DNA from: Saprospiraceae bacterium
GTDB taxonomy: Bacteria; Bacteroidota; Bacteroidia; Chitinophagales; Saprospiraceae
NCBI GenBank assembly: GCA_027488935.1
Contig: JAIYAP010000003.1
Span: 124,001 to 188,000 of the forward strand
Reading direction: 5' to 3'
DNA length: 64,000 nucleotides
This document shows positions 32,807 through 40,659 of this stretch, piece after piece. The stretch's first letter is position 1; each line of letters begins with the position of its first letter. The notes under the pieces are model-generated. The model had not been told where the DNA came from, made no database searches, and saw only the letters and a list, made by a program, of their open reading frames with translations. Position numbers and translations under genes: made by a program.

Positions 32807-34189
32807 ATGACACAAGAAGAACTACAAGGCAAAATTTCCAAAATGGAAAGCGGCCTGAAATCCGGTGCAATCCCGGAGGGCGCTCGCGCTAGCGTGGAAG
32901 CCGCTTTAAAAACGGCTAAAGCAGAACTTGAAAAAATGTCAAGTGCTGCACCTGCTGAACCTGCTCCTGCCAACGATCCAGTACCCAAAGCAAAGCCAGG
33001 TCCAAAAGCCCGTGAAAAACGTGCAAAAAAGAAGGCTGCCCCATTTACCGGCAAGGCGGTTGATCGTGATGGCAACGAAATTGAGGTAGGCGATATGGTT
33101 GAAGTACTTGTCAAAGGCGAAACATTTGATGCCCAGGTAATCAACTTGAAAAAGGTTGAAGGCGGCGGCCACCAGGTACGCTACAAAGATGCTTCCGGAA
33201 AGGTGAAAACGCCCATGCTTCAGCCCGGTGCAATCATGCTGAAAACCAAAGGCGCTGGTGTACTCGACATTAAAAAGCCAATGCCGGCAGATAAGGTAAA
33301 AAAGGCAGAAACGCATGATCGCGTAGACTGTGAAGACAATCAAAACATCTTGATCACGCCTGAGGGCATTGTAGAAATTGACGTACCCAACGTCGCGGAT
33401 CCAGCAAAAGGCGACCGCATTTTGGCGCATCCCGATGGAACCCCAATTGCAGTAATTGAAGGCGCTGAAAAAGGAAAGCATTTCAAGAAAACCAAAGAAG
33501 TAAAAACGAGCACAGACAAAAAAGGTCAGGTTAAAATTGACATCGAGGACGCACCGGAGGATGCAGCCAAACAAAAAGATAACGACGATAAAACAAAATA
33601 CACCAAGGTGAAGGCTAAAAAGCCTACCGGCAAGTGTGAGTTTACCCGCGAACAAGCCAAGTCACCATCGCTCATGACATTCCTGGAAGGCATGCGTATG
33701 ATGTGGCATGATGGTGAGAGTAAGGACAAGATTGTAGGCGTGTACTACATTCGTGAAACGAATAAAATTGTGCTCAAAATTAAGGTGTATGACTTTTTGG
33801 ACCTTTTTGGCACCATGAAATACTTTGCCGTATGCCCTGAATCGGGCAAATTGACAAAGCACGAAAAGCCCGTGCGCGGTACCTATTCCGTCCTGCTTGG
33901 TGAAGATGCAATGAAGGAATATTACCGACACCCATTTAGCGCATCTTGTAAGCGCGTAAGCCGTGCACTGTACGTCGAGTGTTACAAAAACGGCGCATGC
34001 AGCACAGAAAAGCAGCAGCGGTTGTACCAAATTTTTGCACAGAAATGCAGCCGAAAAGAAAACGAGTACAGCCGCGAATACATGAAGTACGCGCATGCCA
34101 AAACCGCTGAAAAGTGGGATGGCTACACTGGCAAAAAAACCTACTCGCAGATTTTCAAAGAAGTCCTTGCAGATTTGCGCAAGGCATAA
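32807..34189 (+). CDS. 460-aa protein with a small barrel domain
   Basis: The N-terminal coiled coil (1-45) and Ala/Pro/Lys linker precede a Tudor/KOW-like barrel (about 88-140: VGDMVEVLVKGETFDAQVI). A charged linker with many Lys/Asp follows, then a C-terminal domain (about 285-460) containing paired cysteines (ASCKRVS, VECYKNGACS, KCSRKEN). The barrel suggests nucleic-acid or protein binding. Last gene of the operon; family not recognised. Confidence 0.72.
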   Translation: MTQEELQGKISKMESGLKSGAIPEGARASVEAALKTAKAELEKMSSAAPAEPAPANDPVPKAKPGPKAREKRAKKKAAPFTGKAVDRDGNEIEVGDMVEVLVKGETFDAQVINLKKVEGGGHQVRYKDASGKVKTPMLQPGAIMLKTKGAGVLDIKKPMPADKVKKAETHDRVDCEDNQNILITPEGIVEIDVPNVADPAKGDRILAHPDGTPIAVIEGAEKGKHFKKTKEVKTSTDKKGQVKIDIEDAPEDAAKQKDNDDKTKYTKVKAKKPTGKCEFTREQAKSPSLMTFLEGMRMMWHDGESKDKIVGVYYIRETNKIVLKIKVYDFLDLFGTMKYFAVCPESGKLTKHEKPVRGTYSVLLGEDAMKEYYRHPFSASCKRVSRALYVECYKNGACSTEKQQRLYQIFAQKCSRKENEYSREYMKYAHAKTAEKWDGYTGKKTYSQIFKEVLADLRKA

Positions 34190-34201
34190 ACCCTGAAACC
34201 A

Positions 34202-34264
34202 ATGCTTATACTTTCGATTGTGCTGGTAGTTGTTTCTATGTTTAAGGACGATCTTTCAAAATGA
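34202..34264 (+). CDS. 20-aa hydrophobic peptide (uncertain)
   Basis: ATG 34202 to TGA 34262-34264: MLILSIVLVVVSMFKDDLSK. A hydrophobic N-terminal half and charged tail could make a tiny membrane peptide just upstream of the lysin genes. It may equally be chance. Confidence 0.25.
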   Translation: MLILSIVLVVVSMFKDDLSK

Positions 34265-34291
34265 AACCCACCACTAAACCAACCTCAAAAA

Positions 34292-35005
34292 ATGAGTTTT
34301 TTCAGTGATATATTGAAACAAAAGATATTTGACGCTGAGCGCGAATATCAAGAAGATGTACTTGATGAAGGTAATAAAACCCGATGTGGCACATTTTCAG
34401 GCACCAAGTTCGGTATAACGCCAAATGCCTGGCAAAACTATACCGGAGTGAAATGTCCTGACAAGGCTACCATGCAGGCGATTACCTTTGAACAGGCAGT
34501 TAAATTCATGAACTGGTATGGCAAGTTTTACCGTGTTTGGGAAATAGCCGATCAGGATTTTGCCGAATTGGTATTCAATTCATTTTATGGAAATCCAACA
34601 GAAGCGGCAAAAACGCTCCAACAAGTATTGAATACGCGAAACTACCGTCTTGCAGAGGACGGCATTATGGGCAGCCGAACTATTGCGGCCGTAAATGTTG
34701 AAGCAAGTAAGGATAAGGTAGGCTTATACAACCAATATCGCCAGGCTTGGGCCGACTATCTTGCCAGTATTGGCAGCATAAGATTTGGTGTTGGCTGGAA
34801 AAACCGTATGGATACCTATTTCCCACCGATCATCGAACAACCGGATTATGTGCAACCTTCCGCACCCAAAAAGTATGGATGGGAGTTGTTCAAAGCTCGC
34901 TTATCGGGAGCGCTTAAAAGCCGAACTGATGCCATTTGGGTGTTTGGTAGCCTCATTGGTTTAGGGATGGTTGTTGTTGCTGTTCGAATGAATGCAAAAA
35001 AATAG
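34292..35005 (+). CDS. Membrane-anchored peptidoglycan hydrolase, GH108-like
   Basis: 237 residues. The N-terminal 100 residues follow the GH108/secretion-activator pattern: EREYQEDVLDEGNKT, then TKFGITPNAW, with a catalytic Glu expected in the first block. A second part (about 110-170: RLAEDGIMGSRTIAAVN) resembles a peptidoglycan-binding fold. A C-terminal membrane helix (about 213-231) ends in NAKK. There is no signal peptide, so the enzyme would insert by its tail. Phage endolysins are normally free; anchoring suggests local wall opening during entry or assembly. Confidence 0.8.
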   Translation: MSFFSDILKQKIFDAEREYQEDVLDEGNKTRCGTFSGTKFGITPNAWQNYTGVKCPDKATMQAITFEQAVKFMNWYGKFYRVWEIADQDFAELVFNSFYGNPTEAAKTLQQVLNTRNYRLAEDGIMGSRTIAAVNVEASKDKVGLYNQYRQAWADYLASIGSIRFGVGWKNRMDTYFPPIIEQPDYVQPSAPKKYGWELFKARLSGALKSRTDAIWVFGSLIGLGMVVVAVRMNAKK

Positions 35006-35008
35006 ATC

Positions 35009-35647
35009 ATGCTAAAAGGCATTTTAAAAAACCAAAAAATTCAATTAACCCTGTTTGCCATCGCGTCAATCGCGTCAATTATTGCTACTTGGTTCCTATA
35101 CCGCCGATTATTCCGGGATGGTATAGGAGCCACTGGCTATTTTGACGATGAGGGAGGCCTTGGCGACGAAATAACAGAAGATATGGCAAAATATCCCACT
35201 TACGGGCAACAGCCCGTTATTCTCGACCATTTCAAAATCAGTGAATTTGACAGCCCTGATGCGCCTGGTTCTGGTAATAAGATGCGTGTACAGTTTCTTA
35301 TGATGTACAACGCGGCCAGAAACAAAGCGGGCATCCCCTTTGTAATCAATAGTGGATATCGCACAACGGCTCACAATATCCAAGTAGGAGGCGTTCCTAA
35401 ATCGTCGCATACTCGGGGATGGGCAGCCGATACAAAAGCTTTGACTATTGATCAACAGGCTGCAATCGTACGCGCTGGACGTGAAGCGGGATTTACGCGG
35501 TTTGGTATCTACAAGACATTCATCCACATGGATTGTGATCCGGCCAAAAAAATGAACGTTGCTTGGTATGGGAAAAACACGAATGTTGTAGCCAAAGGAG
35601 GCGATTTTGTGAAAGCAGGATTCCCGTTTGATCCATTTACGGTATAA
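35009..35647 (+). CDS. Membrane-anchored M15-type peptidase (D-Ala-D-Ala carboxypeptidase-like)
   Basis: 212 residues. N-terminal membrane helix (about 12-30), then a zinc peptidase domain: SGYRTTAHN, SSHTRGWAAD with His134 and Asp141, and FIHMDCD with His173. These are the three zinc ligands of family M15. It cleaves peptide bonds in peptidoglycan stem peptides. It is 3 bp downstream of the GH108-like gene, so the two form a wall-degrading pair that cuts glycan and peptide. Confidence 0.88.
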   Translation: MLKGILKNQKIQLTLFAIASIASIIATWFLYRRLFRDGIGATGYFDDEGGLGDEITEDMAKYPTYGQQPVILDHFKISEFDSPDAPGSGNKMRVQFLMMYNAARNKAGIPFVINSGYRTTAHNIQVGGVPKSSHTRGWAADTKALTIDQQAAIVRAGREAGFTRFGIYKTFIHMDCDPAKKMNVAWYGKNTNVVAKGGDFVKAGFPFDPFTV

Positions 35648-35665
35648 TAAAAAATATAATTATAA

Positions 35666-35697
35666 TTTGTATGATTCCATGTAACACATTATATTTG
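35666..35697 (+). promoter_or_regulatory. Promoter with overlapping palindrome
   Basis: TTTG 35666-35669, 20 bp, TATATTTG 35690-35697. The -7 region lies in an inverted repeat ACACA-TTATATT-TGTGT (35685-35701). The related half ACACAAATATAA stands ahead of the repressor gene near 36325, so the repressor probably binds both sites. Confidence 0.65.
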
Positions 35698-35703
35698 TGT
35701 CAT

Positions 35704-35773
35704 TCATGAGATTATATACAATTGGAAAACACAGCGCCCGACAGGTAAAGACCTGGCGGGCGTTTCCTTTTTT
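35704..35773 (+). ncRNA. Candidate ~70-nt small RNA
   Basis: Between the promoter at 35666-35697 and a strong terminator. It begins near CATGAGATTATA and shares order and words with the candidate RNA at 16285-16357. A 24-codon frame from ATG 35706 exists (MRLYTIGKHSARQ...) but runs through the terminator, so a non-coding role is favoured. Its 3' end touches the 3' end of the convergent repressor gene. Confidence 0.4.
35735..35773 (+). terminator. Intrinsic terminator
   Basis: CGCCCGACAGGT pairs with ACCTGGCGGGCG (one mismatch) around AAAG, followed by TTTCCTTTTTT. It ends the lysin transcript and the candidate small RNA. Confidence 0.88.
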
Positions 35774-36296
35774 ATTCTAAGCGAAAGGATACCGTCCCTA
35801 CGCTAGTTTTTACTATATGATTTTGAGTATCAATGCCCACCATTACCGATATTAGTAGGTACAGTGGCGTTTGCATGTATAGCCAAGATTTTCGGGCTAT
35901 TTTGCCCGAGCTGTACCCCGCAATTTCGGCAATAGCGCTCCATGGAACGTTACCATGAAGGTACCTCCGTTCCATATCTTCAGATCCTTCCTTTAAAATC
36001 GAAGGCTTCATCTCCTCTAAAAAAATATCAACTTGTTGGGTGGTAACTAAACCCGATTCAATACTAAATCCAGGGACAGATAGACTTTGTGTTTTTGTGA
36101 GCACCATTAACTTTAGCACATCTTCTACACTAAATCGGTCTTTGTGTAGCGCCCGGTGTACGCTGCTTTTGTTCGCGTATCCCAACGGTTCAGCCGCATC
36201 GGACATGCTTACACCTGTGTCAAGCATTGCATTTCGGACAGCACTTTGTAGTTCCGATACTATATGCATTATTTGCAATATATTTGTTTGTTTCAT
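35772..36296 (-). CDS. Putative phage-type repressor with helix-turn-helix
   Basis: 174 residues from ATG 36296. The N-terminal half holds a helix-turn-helix-like stretch (VSMSDAAEPLGYANKSSVHRAL, positions about 29-50). The rest is of mixed fold with no protease signature of the LexA/CI type. Its gene is convergent with the lysin/small-RNA transcript and next to the integrase, the usual place for a lysogeny regulator. Its own -7 box (TATATTTG on the minus strand, 36329-36336) overlaps the operator-like ACACAAATATAA, suggesting autoregulation. Confidence 0.68.
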   Translation of the reverse strand: MKQTNILQIMHIVSELQSAVRNAMLDTGVSMSDAAEPLGYANKSSVHRALHKDRFSVEDVLKLMVLTKTQSLSVPGFSIESGLVTTQQVDIFLEEMKPSILKEGSEDMERRYLHGNVPWSAIAEIAGYSSGKIARKSWLYMQTPLYLLISVMVGIDTQNHIVKTSVGTVSFRLE

Positions 36297-36324
36297 CTTT
36301 TGCCAAATGTACCCACGAAAGGTT

Positions 36325-36336
36325 ACACAAATATAA
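36325..36336 (-). promoter_or_regulatory. Repressor promoter with operator-like half site
   Basis: On the minus strand TTATATTTGTGT reads as a TATATTTG -7 box, 30 bp upstream of the repressor ATG. The same 12 bases occur on the + strand at 35689-35700 in the other promoter. Confidence 0.5.
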
Positions 36337-36340
36337 GGTT

Positions 36341-37534
36341 TTATTTTAACTCCATAGATGCAACGGCATCATAGAATTTTCTGATACTATCCAGCGCCTT
36401 ACGTTCGGCGTAAATTTCAGACACTTCGGTGGACTTAATCCCTAGGATATTTTTCACATCGTCACGATCCATGGCGCGGTCATTAATGATAATTTCACCA
36501 GCAAAGTGACGGCCGTAATGTGATGTGATAGGTCTACCAATAACCAATACGGAAATAGCCTGTAATTGAGCTATGAAGTTATTGTAAGTTGATCGCTTCA
36601 ACAAATAACCATCTTGCTGAAAATCTAGCAAATTTTCAGCATCCCATTGGGTAATGGGCACCACCGCTGCGGTTTTCGTCTTTTTTTTGGGCTTTATAAA
36701 GTAACGATACATAACGCCATCTACCTCTTCCTGTGTGTAATGCTGTTTTTGAATAAGCATACTTTCACTCCAACGCGCGCCACGGCAACAAATGAAAAAG
36801 CATTTCAGTGTTTCCTTTTCATTATCAGTTGCTTTTTGCATAAAATAGTCTTTTAACAGCAAGTATTCATTAACCGTAATCTGCTTTTTATCAGACAAGC
36901 GGTTTATTTTTAAGGTTCTTTCAAAAGGGTTTTTTATATCTATTTGTTCTGATTTTAGCACTTTGTTAAATACTACTTTTATATTCCTACAATATTGGGC
37001 AGCGATGTTATCATTATGCTTTTCAGTCAATATGCTCATAAAATTGGTAACATCTTGATTTTTTATATCAAAGATTGAAGTGTTGCCTAAAATATTAATA
37101 TAGGCTTTAACAGCAACCTTATACGCCTTATGGGTTGCCTTGCTAATGATTCCTTGAGATTTCTCTTCATCCAACACTTTGACAAAACTTTCGTAGAGCA
37201 TGATAGGTGGCTTTTCTTCACCAGATAAAAAAGCCTTGAATGTTTGAAACGAAAACTGTTTTTTATCATCTGACATTTTTAAAACTGCCAGCGTTGCTTG
37301 CTCAAGCAAGTTATTCAAAGCCATGTTTATACGTGCAGCACTTTCCCCGCCTAACATTGCTGACCTGGAACGAACTTTTGTTGCAATGGGATCCCAATCT
37401 TTTTCAAGTACCTTAAAGCCAGTACTTATGTAGTTTGTCTTATAGTTATGTGCATATCGAATGTATAGCACCTTCCTCCCGTAACGATCTTTACGGCCAT
37501 GCAACACAATGGTAACGGTAGGTAACTGTTTCAT
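36341..37534 (-). CDS. Tyrosine recombinase / integrase of element 1
   Basis: 397 residues from ATG 37534 (a GTG lies just before it). It has an N-terminal Arm/SAM-like region of the Bacteroidetes type. Catalytic residues: Arg in CRGARWSES, Lys in KPKKKTK, His-Tyr-Gly-Arg in SHYGRHF, and Tyr in SEIYAE. The usual second His (LGH) is Ile (LGIKSTEV). It integrates or excises the element by recombination at att sites, which I could not locate. It marks the right end of element 1, reading inward. Confidence 0.92.
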   Translation of the reverse strand: MKQLPTVTIVLHGRKDRYGRKVLYIRYAHNYKTNYISTGFKVLEKDWDPIATKVRSRSAMLGGESAARINMALNNLLEQATLAVLKMSDDKKQFSFQTFKAFLSGEEKPPIMLYESFVKVLDEEKSQGIISKATHKAYKVAVKAYINILGNTSIFDIKNQDVTNFMSILTEKHNDNIAAQYCRNIKVVFNKVLKSEQIDIKNPFERTLKINRLSDKKQITVNEYLLLKDYFMQKATDNEKETLKCFFICCRGARWSESMLIQKQHYTQEEVDGVMYRYFIKPKKKTKTAAVVPITQWDAENLLDFQQDGYLLKRSTYNNFIAQLQAISVLVIGRPITSHYGRHFAGEIIINDRAMDRDDVKNILGIKSTEVSEIYAERKALDSIRKFYDAVASMELK

Positions 37535-37696
37535 CACCAGTCAATAAATTGGTAAAGAATATAATAGGCAATAGCGCCTAATAAAACCCACAAGACAAAA
37601 GAAAATGCAAAAATACCAATAAACGGCCTGATAAAACGAGATAAACGGCCAATTATGAAAAAAAAAAAATAATATCCTGTTAACCTTCGAATGCAT
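37534..37696 (-). pseudogene. Frame-broken or phase-variable small membrane protein
   Basis: From ATG 37696 the frame is lost at a run of 12 T (A12 on the + strand, 37658-37669). With 11 T the frame would give a 53-residue protein (MHSKVNRILFFFF... then GRLSRFIRPFIG and a membrane helix) ending at TGA in a TGATG overlap with the integrase start. The coupled end and clear membrane-protein composition argue that it is or was a gene. The tract could be a slippage switch, an inactivating indel or an assembly error. Confidence 0.5.
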
Positions 37697-37707
37697 ACGA
37701 ATTGCCG

Positions 37708-37715
37708 TACTTTTG
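37708..37715 (+). promoter_or_regulatory. -7 box ahead of the DHH gene
   Basis: TACTTTTG matches TAnnTTTG, 65 bp before ATG 37780. It excludes the longer frame starting near 37702, since that start would precede the transcription start. Confidence 0.6.
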
Positions 37716-37779
37716 CACGCTGCTAAAGCAATCGGCAGTTCAAATCAAAGCCCCATTCCACTCTTTCTTACCAGCAGCA

Positions 37780-38784
37780 ATGGAATTTTCTTCCGATTTA
37801 TCGCAACTGATCCGTGTGCCACAAAATGTGGCCATTCTTTCGCACCGCAACCCCGACGGCGATGCGATCGGCAGTTCGCTTGCCATGCAACACTATTTGG
37901 CCCAATACGGCCATACTTCCCACGTAATTTTCCCTTCCGAATTTCCAGTAGAATTTGAAGCCCTGCCCGGCGCAGAAGAGGTTTTGATCTGGGATATCCA
38001 TACCGAGGAGTGCAAACACGTGCTGGCCAAGAAAAACCTGTTCATTTTCCTCGATTTTAATGCATATAACCGGATTGATCGCCTGGGCGATTACGTGAAA
38101 GACCTTCCAGGGTCGCGCATTATGATCGATCACCACTTGTATCCCGACCCGATTGCGGACTTTATTTTCTCGGATACCGCCGCCAGCAGCACCTGCGAAA
38201 TGGTGTATCAGTTTATCGTCGGCATGGGCGACCACATGAAAATTACGCCGATGGTGGGCAAGTGCATTTACACCGGCTTGGTGACGGATACCGGCTCGTT
38301 CCGATATGCCACCAACCCCAATGTGTACCGCATCGCCGCTGACTTGGTGGAACGCGGCACCGATGATACGGCCGTGCAGGATATGATTTTCAACTCCCAA
38401 ACGGAAAAAAACCTGCGCCTGCTGGGTCATTGCCTGAGCAACCGCATGGAGTTTTACCCGGAATTTAGAACCGCGTTGATCTGGTTGTCTAAAAAAGATT
38501 ATGAGCAGTTCAATATCCAACGTGGTGATACCGAGGGCATTGTAAATTATTTGCTCAGTGTGCGGGATGTCAAACTGGCGGCTTTTATCCACAACCAGCC
38601 TACGGTGGTCAAATTGAGTTTGCGCTCCAAAGGCGACCTGGATGTACAGGAAATTTGCAAAAAACACTTCAACGGCGGGGGGCACAAAAATGCCTCGGGT
38701 GCCTATTCACATGAAAGCCTGAAAGCGACCATCGATAAGTTTAAAAATCTGTTGCCTGAATACAAAGAACAACTGCTAAAATGA
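37780..38784 (+). CDS. DHH/DHHA1 phosphoesterase (NrnA-like nanoRNase/pAp phosphatase)
   Basis: 334 residues from ATG 37780. Motifs: LSHRNPDGDAIGSS (metal-binding Asp), FLDFN, MIDHH (the DHH signature) and C-terminal GGGHKNASG of DHHA1. Family enzymes degrade 2-5-nt RNAs and dephosphorylate pAp. This is housekeeping chromosome immediately right of element 1. It overlaps the next gene by ATGA, so the PPIase is probably cotranscribed. Confidence 0.92.
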   Translation: MEFSSDLSQLIRVPQNVAILSHRNPDGDAIGSSLAMQHYLAQYGHTSHVIFPSEFPVEFEALPGAEEVLIWDIHTEECKHVLAKKNLFIFLDFNAYNRIDRLGDYVKDLPGSRIMIDHHLYPDPIADFIFSDTAASSTCEMVYQFIVGMGDHMKITPMVGKCIYTGLVTDTGSFRYATNPNVYRIAADLVERGTDDTAVQDMIFNSQTEKNLRLLGHCLSNRMEFYPEFRTALIWLSKKDYEQFNIQRGDTEGIVNYLLSVRDVKLAAFIHNQPTVVKLSLRSKGDLDVQEICKKHFNGGGHKNASGAYSHESLKATIDKFKNLLPEYKEQLLK

Positions 38785-39644
38785 AATTAATTGTCCGTTT
38801 GCTGCCGGCTTTCATAGCCATTTTCCTGCTGATTCAGTCAGCCACTGCTCAAAACATCGTGAATACCGAACACGGGTACCGCTTTTTGAACCACACCAAC
38901 CGTCCTGGACCAAAAGCAATGCCTGGCCAAACGATTGTGGTACACGTGGATACCTGGGTGGGCGATTCCCTGATGGCCAATACCCGCTTGTTGGGCAGTC
39001 CACGTGAATACAAACTTTTTGAAAAGGACAAACTGCCGAAAGACCGTGTACCACCGTTGTACGACGCCGTATTATTAATGACCGAAAGCGATAGCGGCAC
39101 GGTTTACCAGGCCATCGACTCTACCATTCGCGCGGTTTTACCGCCAGAATTGAAAAGCCAAAAAGATGTGCGCTACAATATTTCCCTGATAAAAATTATC
39201 ACGGCGGCACAATTGGAAGCAAAACAGGCCGAAAATGCGAAAAAACTGGAAACAGTAAAAGCGCAATCCACCACTTTAGCCGCCGCTTATAAAGCAGGCA
39301 CCCTGAAAGATTTGAAAAAAACGGCGAGTGGCTTGCAGTACATCGTACATGAGCAAGGTACGGGCGCACGTATTGTAGCCAACGAGGCTGTAAAAGCCCA
39401 TTATTACGGCTGTCTTACCGATGGTAGCCCATTCGACAACTCTTTTGAACGCAACGAACCCTTGCCTTTCACGACCGGCATCGGCCAGATGATTGCAGGT
39501 TTTGATGAAGGCGCCCAATTGTTGAACCATGGCGGCCGCGTTACGTTGTTTATCCCTTACCAACTCGCTTACGGCGAAGAAGGCACCCCGGGTGGCCCAA
39601 TTCCTGCCAAAGCAGATTTGATTTTCTATATTGAAATGCAATAA
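38781..39644 (+). CDS. Exported FKBP-type peptidyl-prolyl isomerase
   Basis: 287 residues with a signal peptide (ending SATAQ). The N-terminal 110 residues are a FkpA-like chaperone or second domain. A charged helix follows (about 150-175). The C-terminal FKBP domain (about 185-287) contains YYGCLTDGSPFDNSF, GIGQMIAGFDEG and LAYGEEGTPGGPIP. It catalyses proline isomerisation in the periplasm. The next gene is a clear paralogue. Confidence 0.9.
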   Translation: MKLIVRLLPAFIAIFLLIQSATAQNIVNTEHGYRFLNHTNRPGPKAMPGQTIVVHVDTWVGDSLMANTRLLGSPREYKLFEKDKLPKDRVPPLYDAVLLMTESDSGTVYQAIDSTIRAVLPPELKSQKDVRYNISLIKIITAAQLEAKQAENAKKLETVKAQSTTLAAAYKAGTLKDLKKTASGLQYIVHEQGTGARIVANEAVKAHYYGCLTDGSPFDNSFERNEPLPFTTGIGQMIAGFDEGAQLLNHGGRVTLFIPYQLAYGEEGTPGGPIPAKADLIFYIEMQ

Positions 39645-39697
39645 TTCGTTTCGGACATTGTCTGAAATCATTTTTTGACTAAACAATACAACAACTT

Positions 39698-40546
39698 ATG
39701 CGCATTCTTTTGCTGGCCTTTATTGGCTTTGCCCTGTTTCAAACTGCTTGTACAGAAAAGGGTATCAAAACAGAACACGGCTTTCGGTTTATCAACCACA
39801 CAAACCTGAAAGATGGTGTTAAACCACAGCCTGGCGACAAAGTACTCGTCAACGTAACCACTTTTGTCGGCGACACCATCATGGGCAGCACCTGGAAAAC
39901 AGGCGGTGCTCGTGAAATTTTGCTGTTTGAAAAAGATAAATTACCAAAACGTATCCCACCTATTTACGATGCATTGTTGTTGATGGTAAAAGGGGATAGC
40001 GCTACAATTTATCAGGATTTGGACAGTATGATGATCGCCAGCTTGCCACCCGCTTTGAAAAAAGAAAAAGTAGCACGCTTCGAAGTAAGCCTCGTTGAAG
40101 TACTCAACAAAGAGGAACTTGCTAAAAAAGAAGAGGCTGCCAAAGCAAAAGGCATGGAAGTGCAAACGACCATCAACCAGATCTTAGCCGACTATAAAGC
40201 AAACAAACTGGGCGACCGTTTGAAAAAAACAGCTTCTGGCTTGGAATATGTAGTTCAAGAACAAGGCACTGGCACTCAAGTGAAATTGGGCGACAAAGTA
40301 CCGACCAACTACTACGGTGTCTTGAAATCAGACGGTAAAATGTTTGACAACTCTTATGATCGTGGTGGCGCAACGCCTTTCACCGTGGGTCAAATGATCC
40401 CGGGCTTCGACGAAGGTTTGCAACTCATGAACCGTGGTGGCACCTACATCTTCTTTATTCCGTCAAAACTCGGATACGCTGACCAACCTGCTGGCGCGAT
40501 TCCACCAAACTCGGATTTGGTATTTTTTGTAAATATCGAATCTTAG
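39698..40546 (+). CDS. FKBP-type peptidyl-prolyl isomerase, likely lipoprotein
   Basis: 282 residues, about half identical by eye to the preceding protein (same TEHGFRFINHTN start, VFxGDTIMGS, SGLEYVVQEQGTG and GQMIPGFDEGLQLM blocks). The signal sequence ends FQTAC, so it is probably acylated at that Cys. A tandem duplication with divergence of anchoring is inferred. Followed by a strong terminator. Confidence 0.9.
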   Translation: MRILLLAFIGFALFQTACTEKGIKTEHGFRFINHTNLKDGVKPQPGDKVLVNVTTFVGDTIMGSTWKTGGAREILLFEKDKLPKRIPPIYDALLLMVKGDSATIYQDLDSMMIASLPPALKKEKVARFEVSLVEVLNKEELAKKEEAAKAKGMEVQTTINQILADYKANKLGDRLKKTASGLEYVVQEQGTGTQVKLGDKVPTNYYGVLKSDGKMFDNSYDRGGATPFTVGQMIPGFDEGLQLMNRGGTYIFFIPSKLGYADQPAGAIPPNSDLVFFVNIES

Positions 40547-40562
40547 TTTTACAACATCCCGC

Positions 40563-40624
40563 GCCCGGATTTATACAACTGGTGCTTCCTAGCAAGTATC
40601 CGCTGTGTAAATCCGGGCTTTTTT
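40563..40624 (+). terminator. Intrinsic terminator after the PPIase pair
   Basis: GCCCGGATTTA pairs with TAAATCCGGGC, with a 34-nt apical region between the arms, and is followed by T6. It separates the PPIase operon from prfB. Confidence 0.9.
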
Positions 40625-40659
40625 ATGTTCATCATCCCCAAAACCACCCGTTTCCAGAC

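Noticed and set aside
22337-37555. 17-bp word GTCAATAAATTGGTAAA shared by 22343 and 37539, possible att core
   Set aside because: AT-rich and within chance expectation for a window of this size; one copy lies in the middle of the element.
37798-38685. 295-codon antisense frame
   Set aside because: Antisense to the DHH phosphoesterase, whose motifs are unmistakable.
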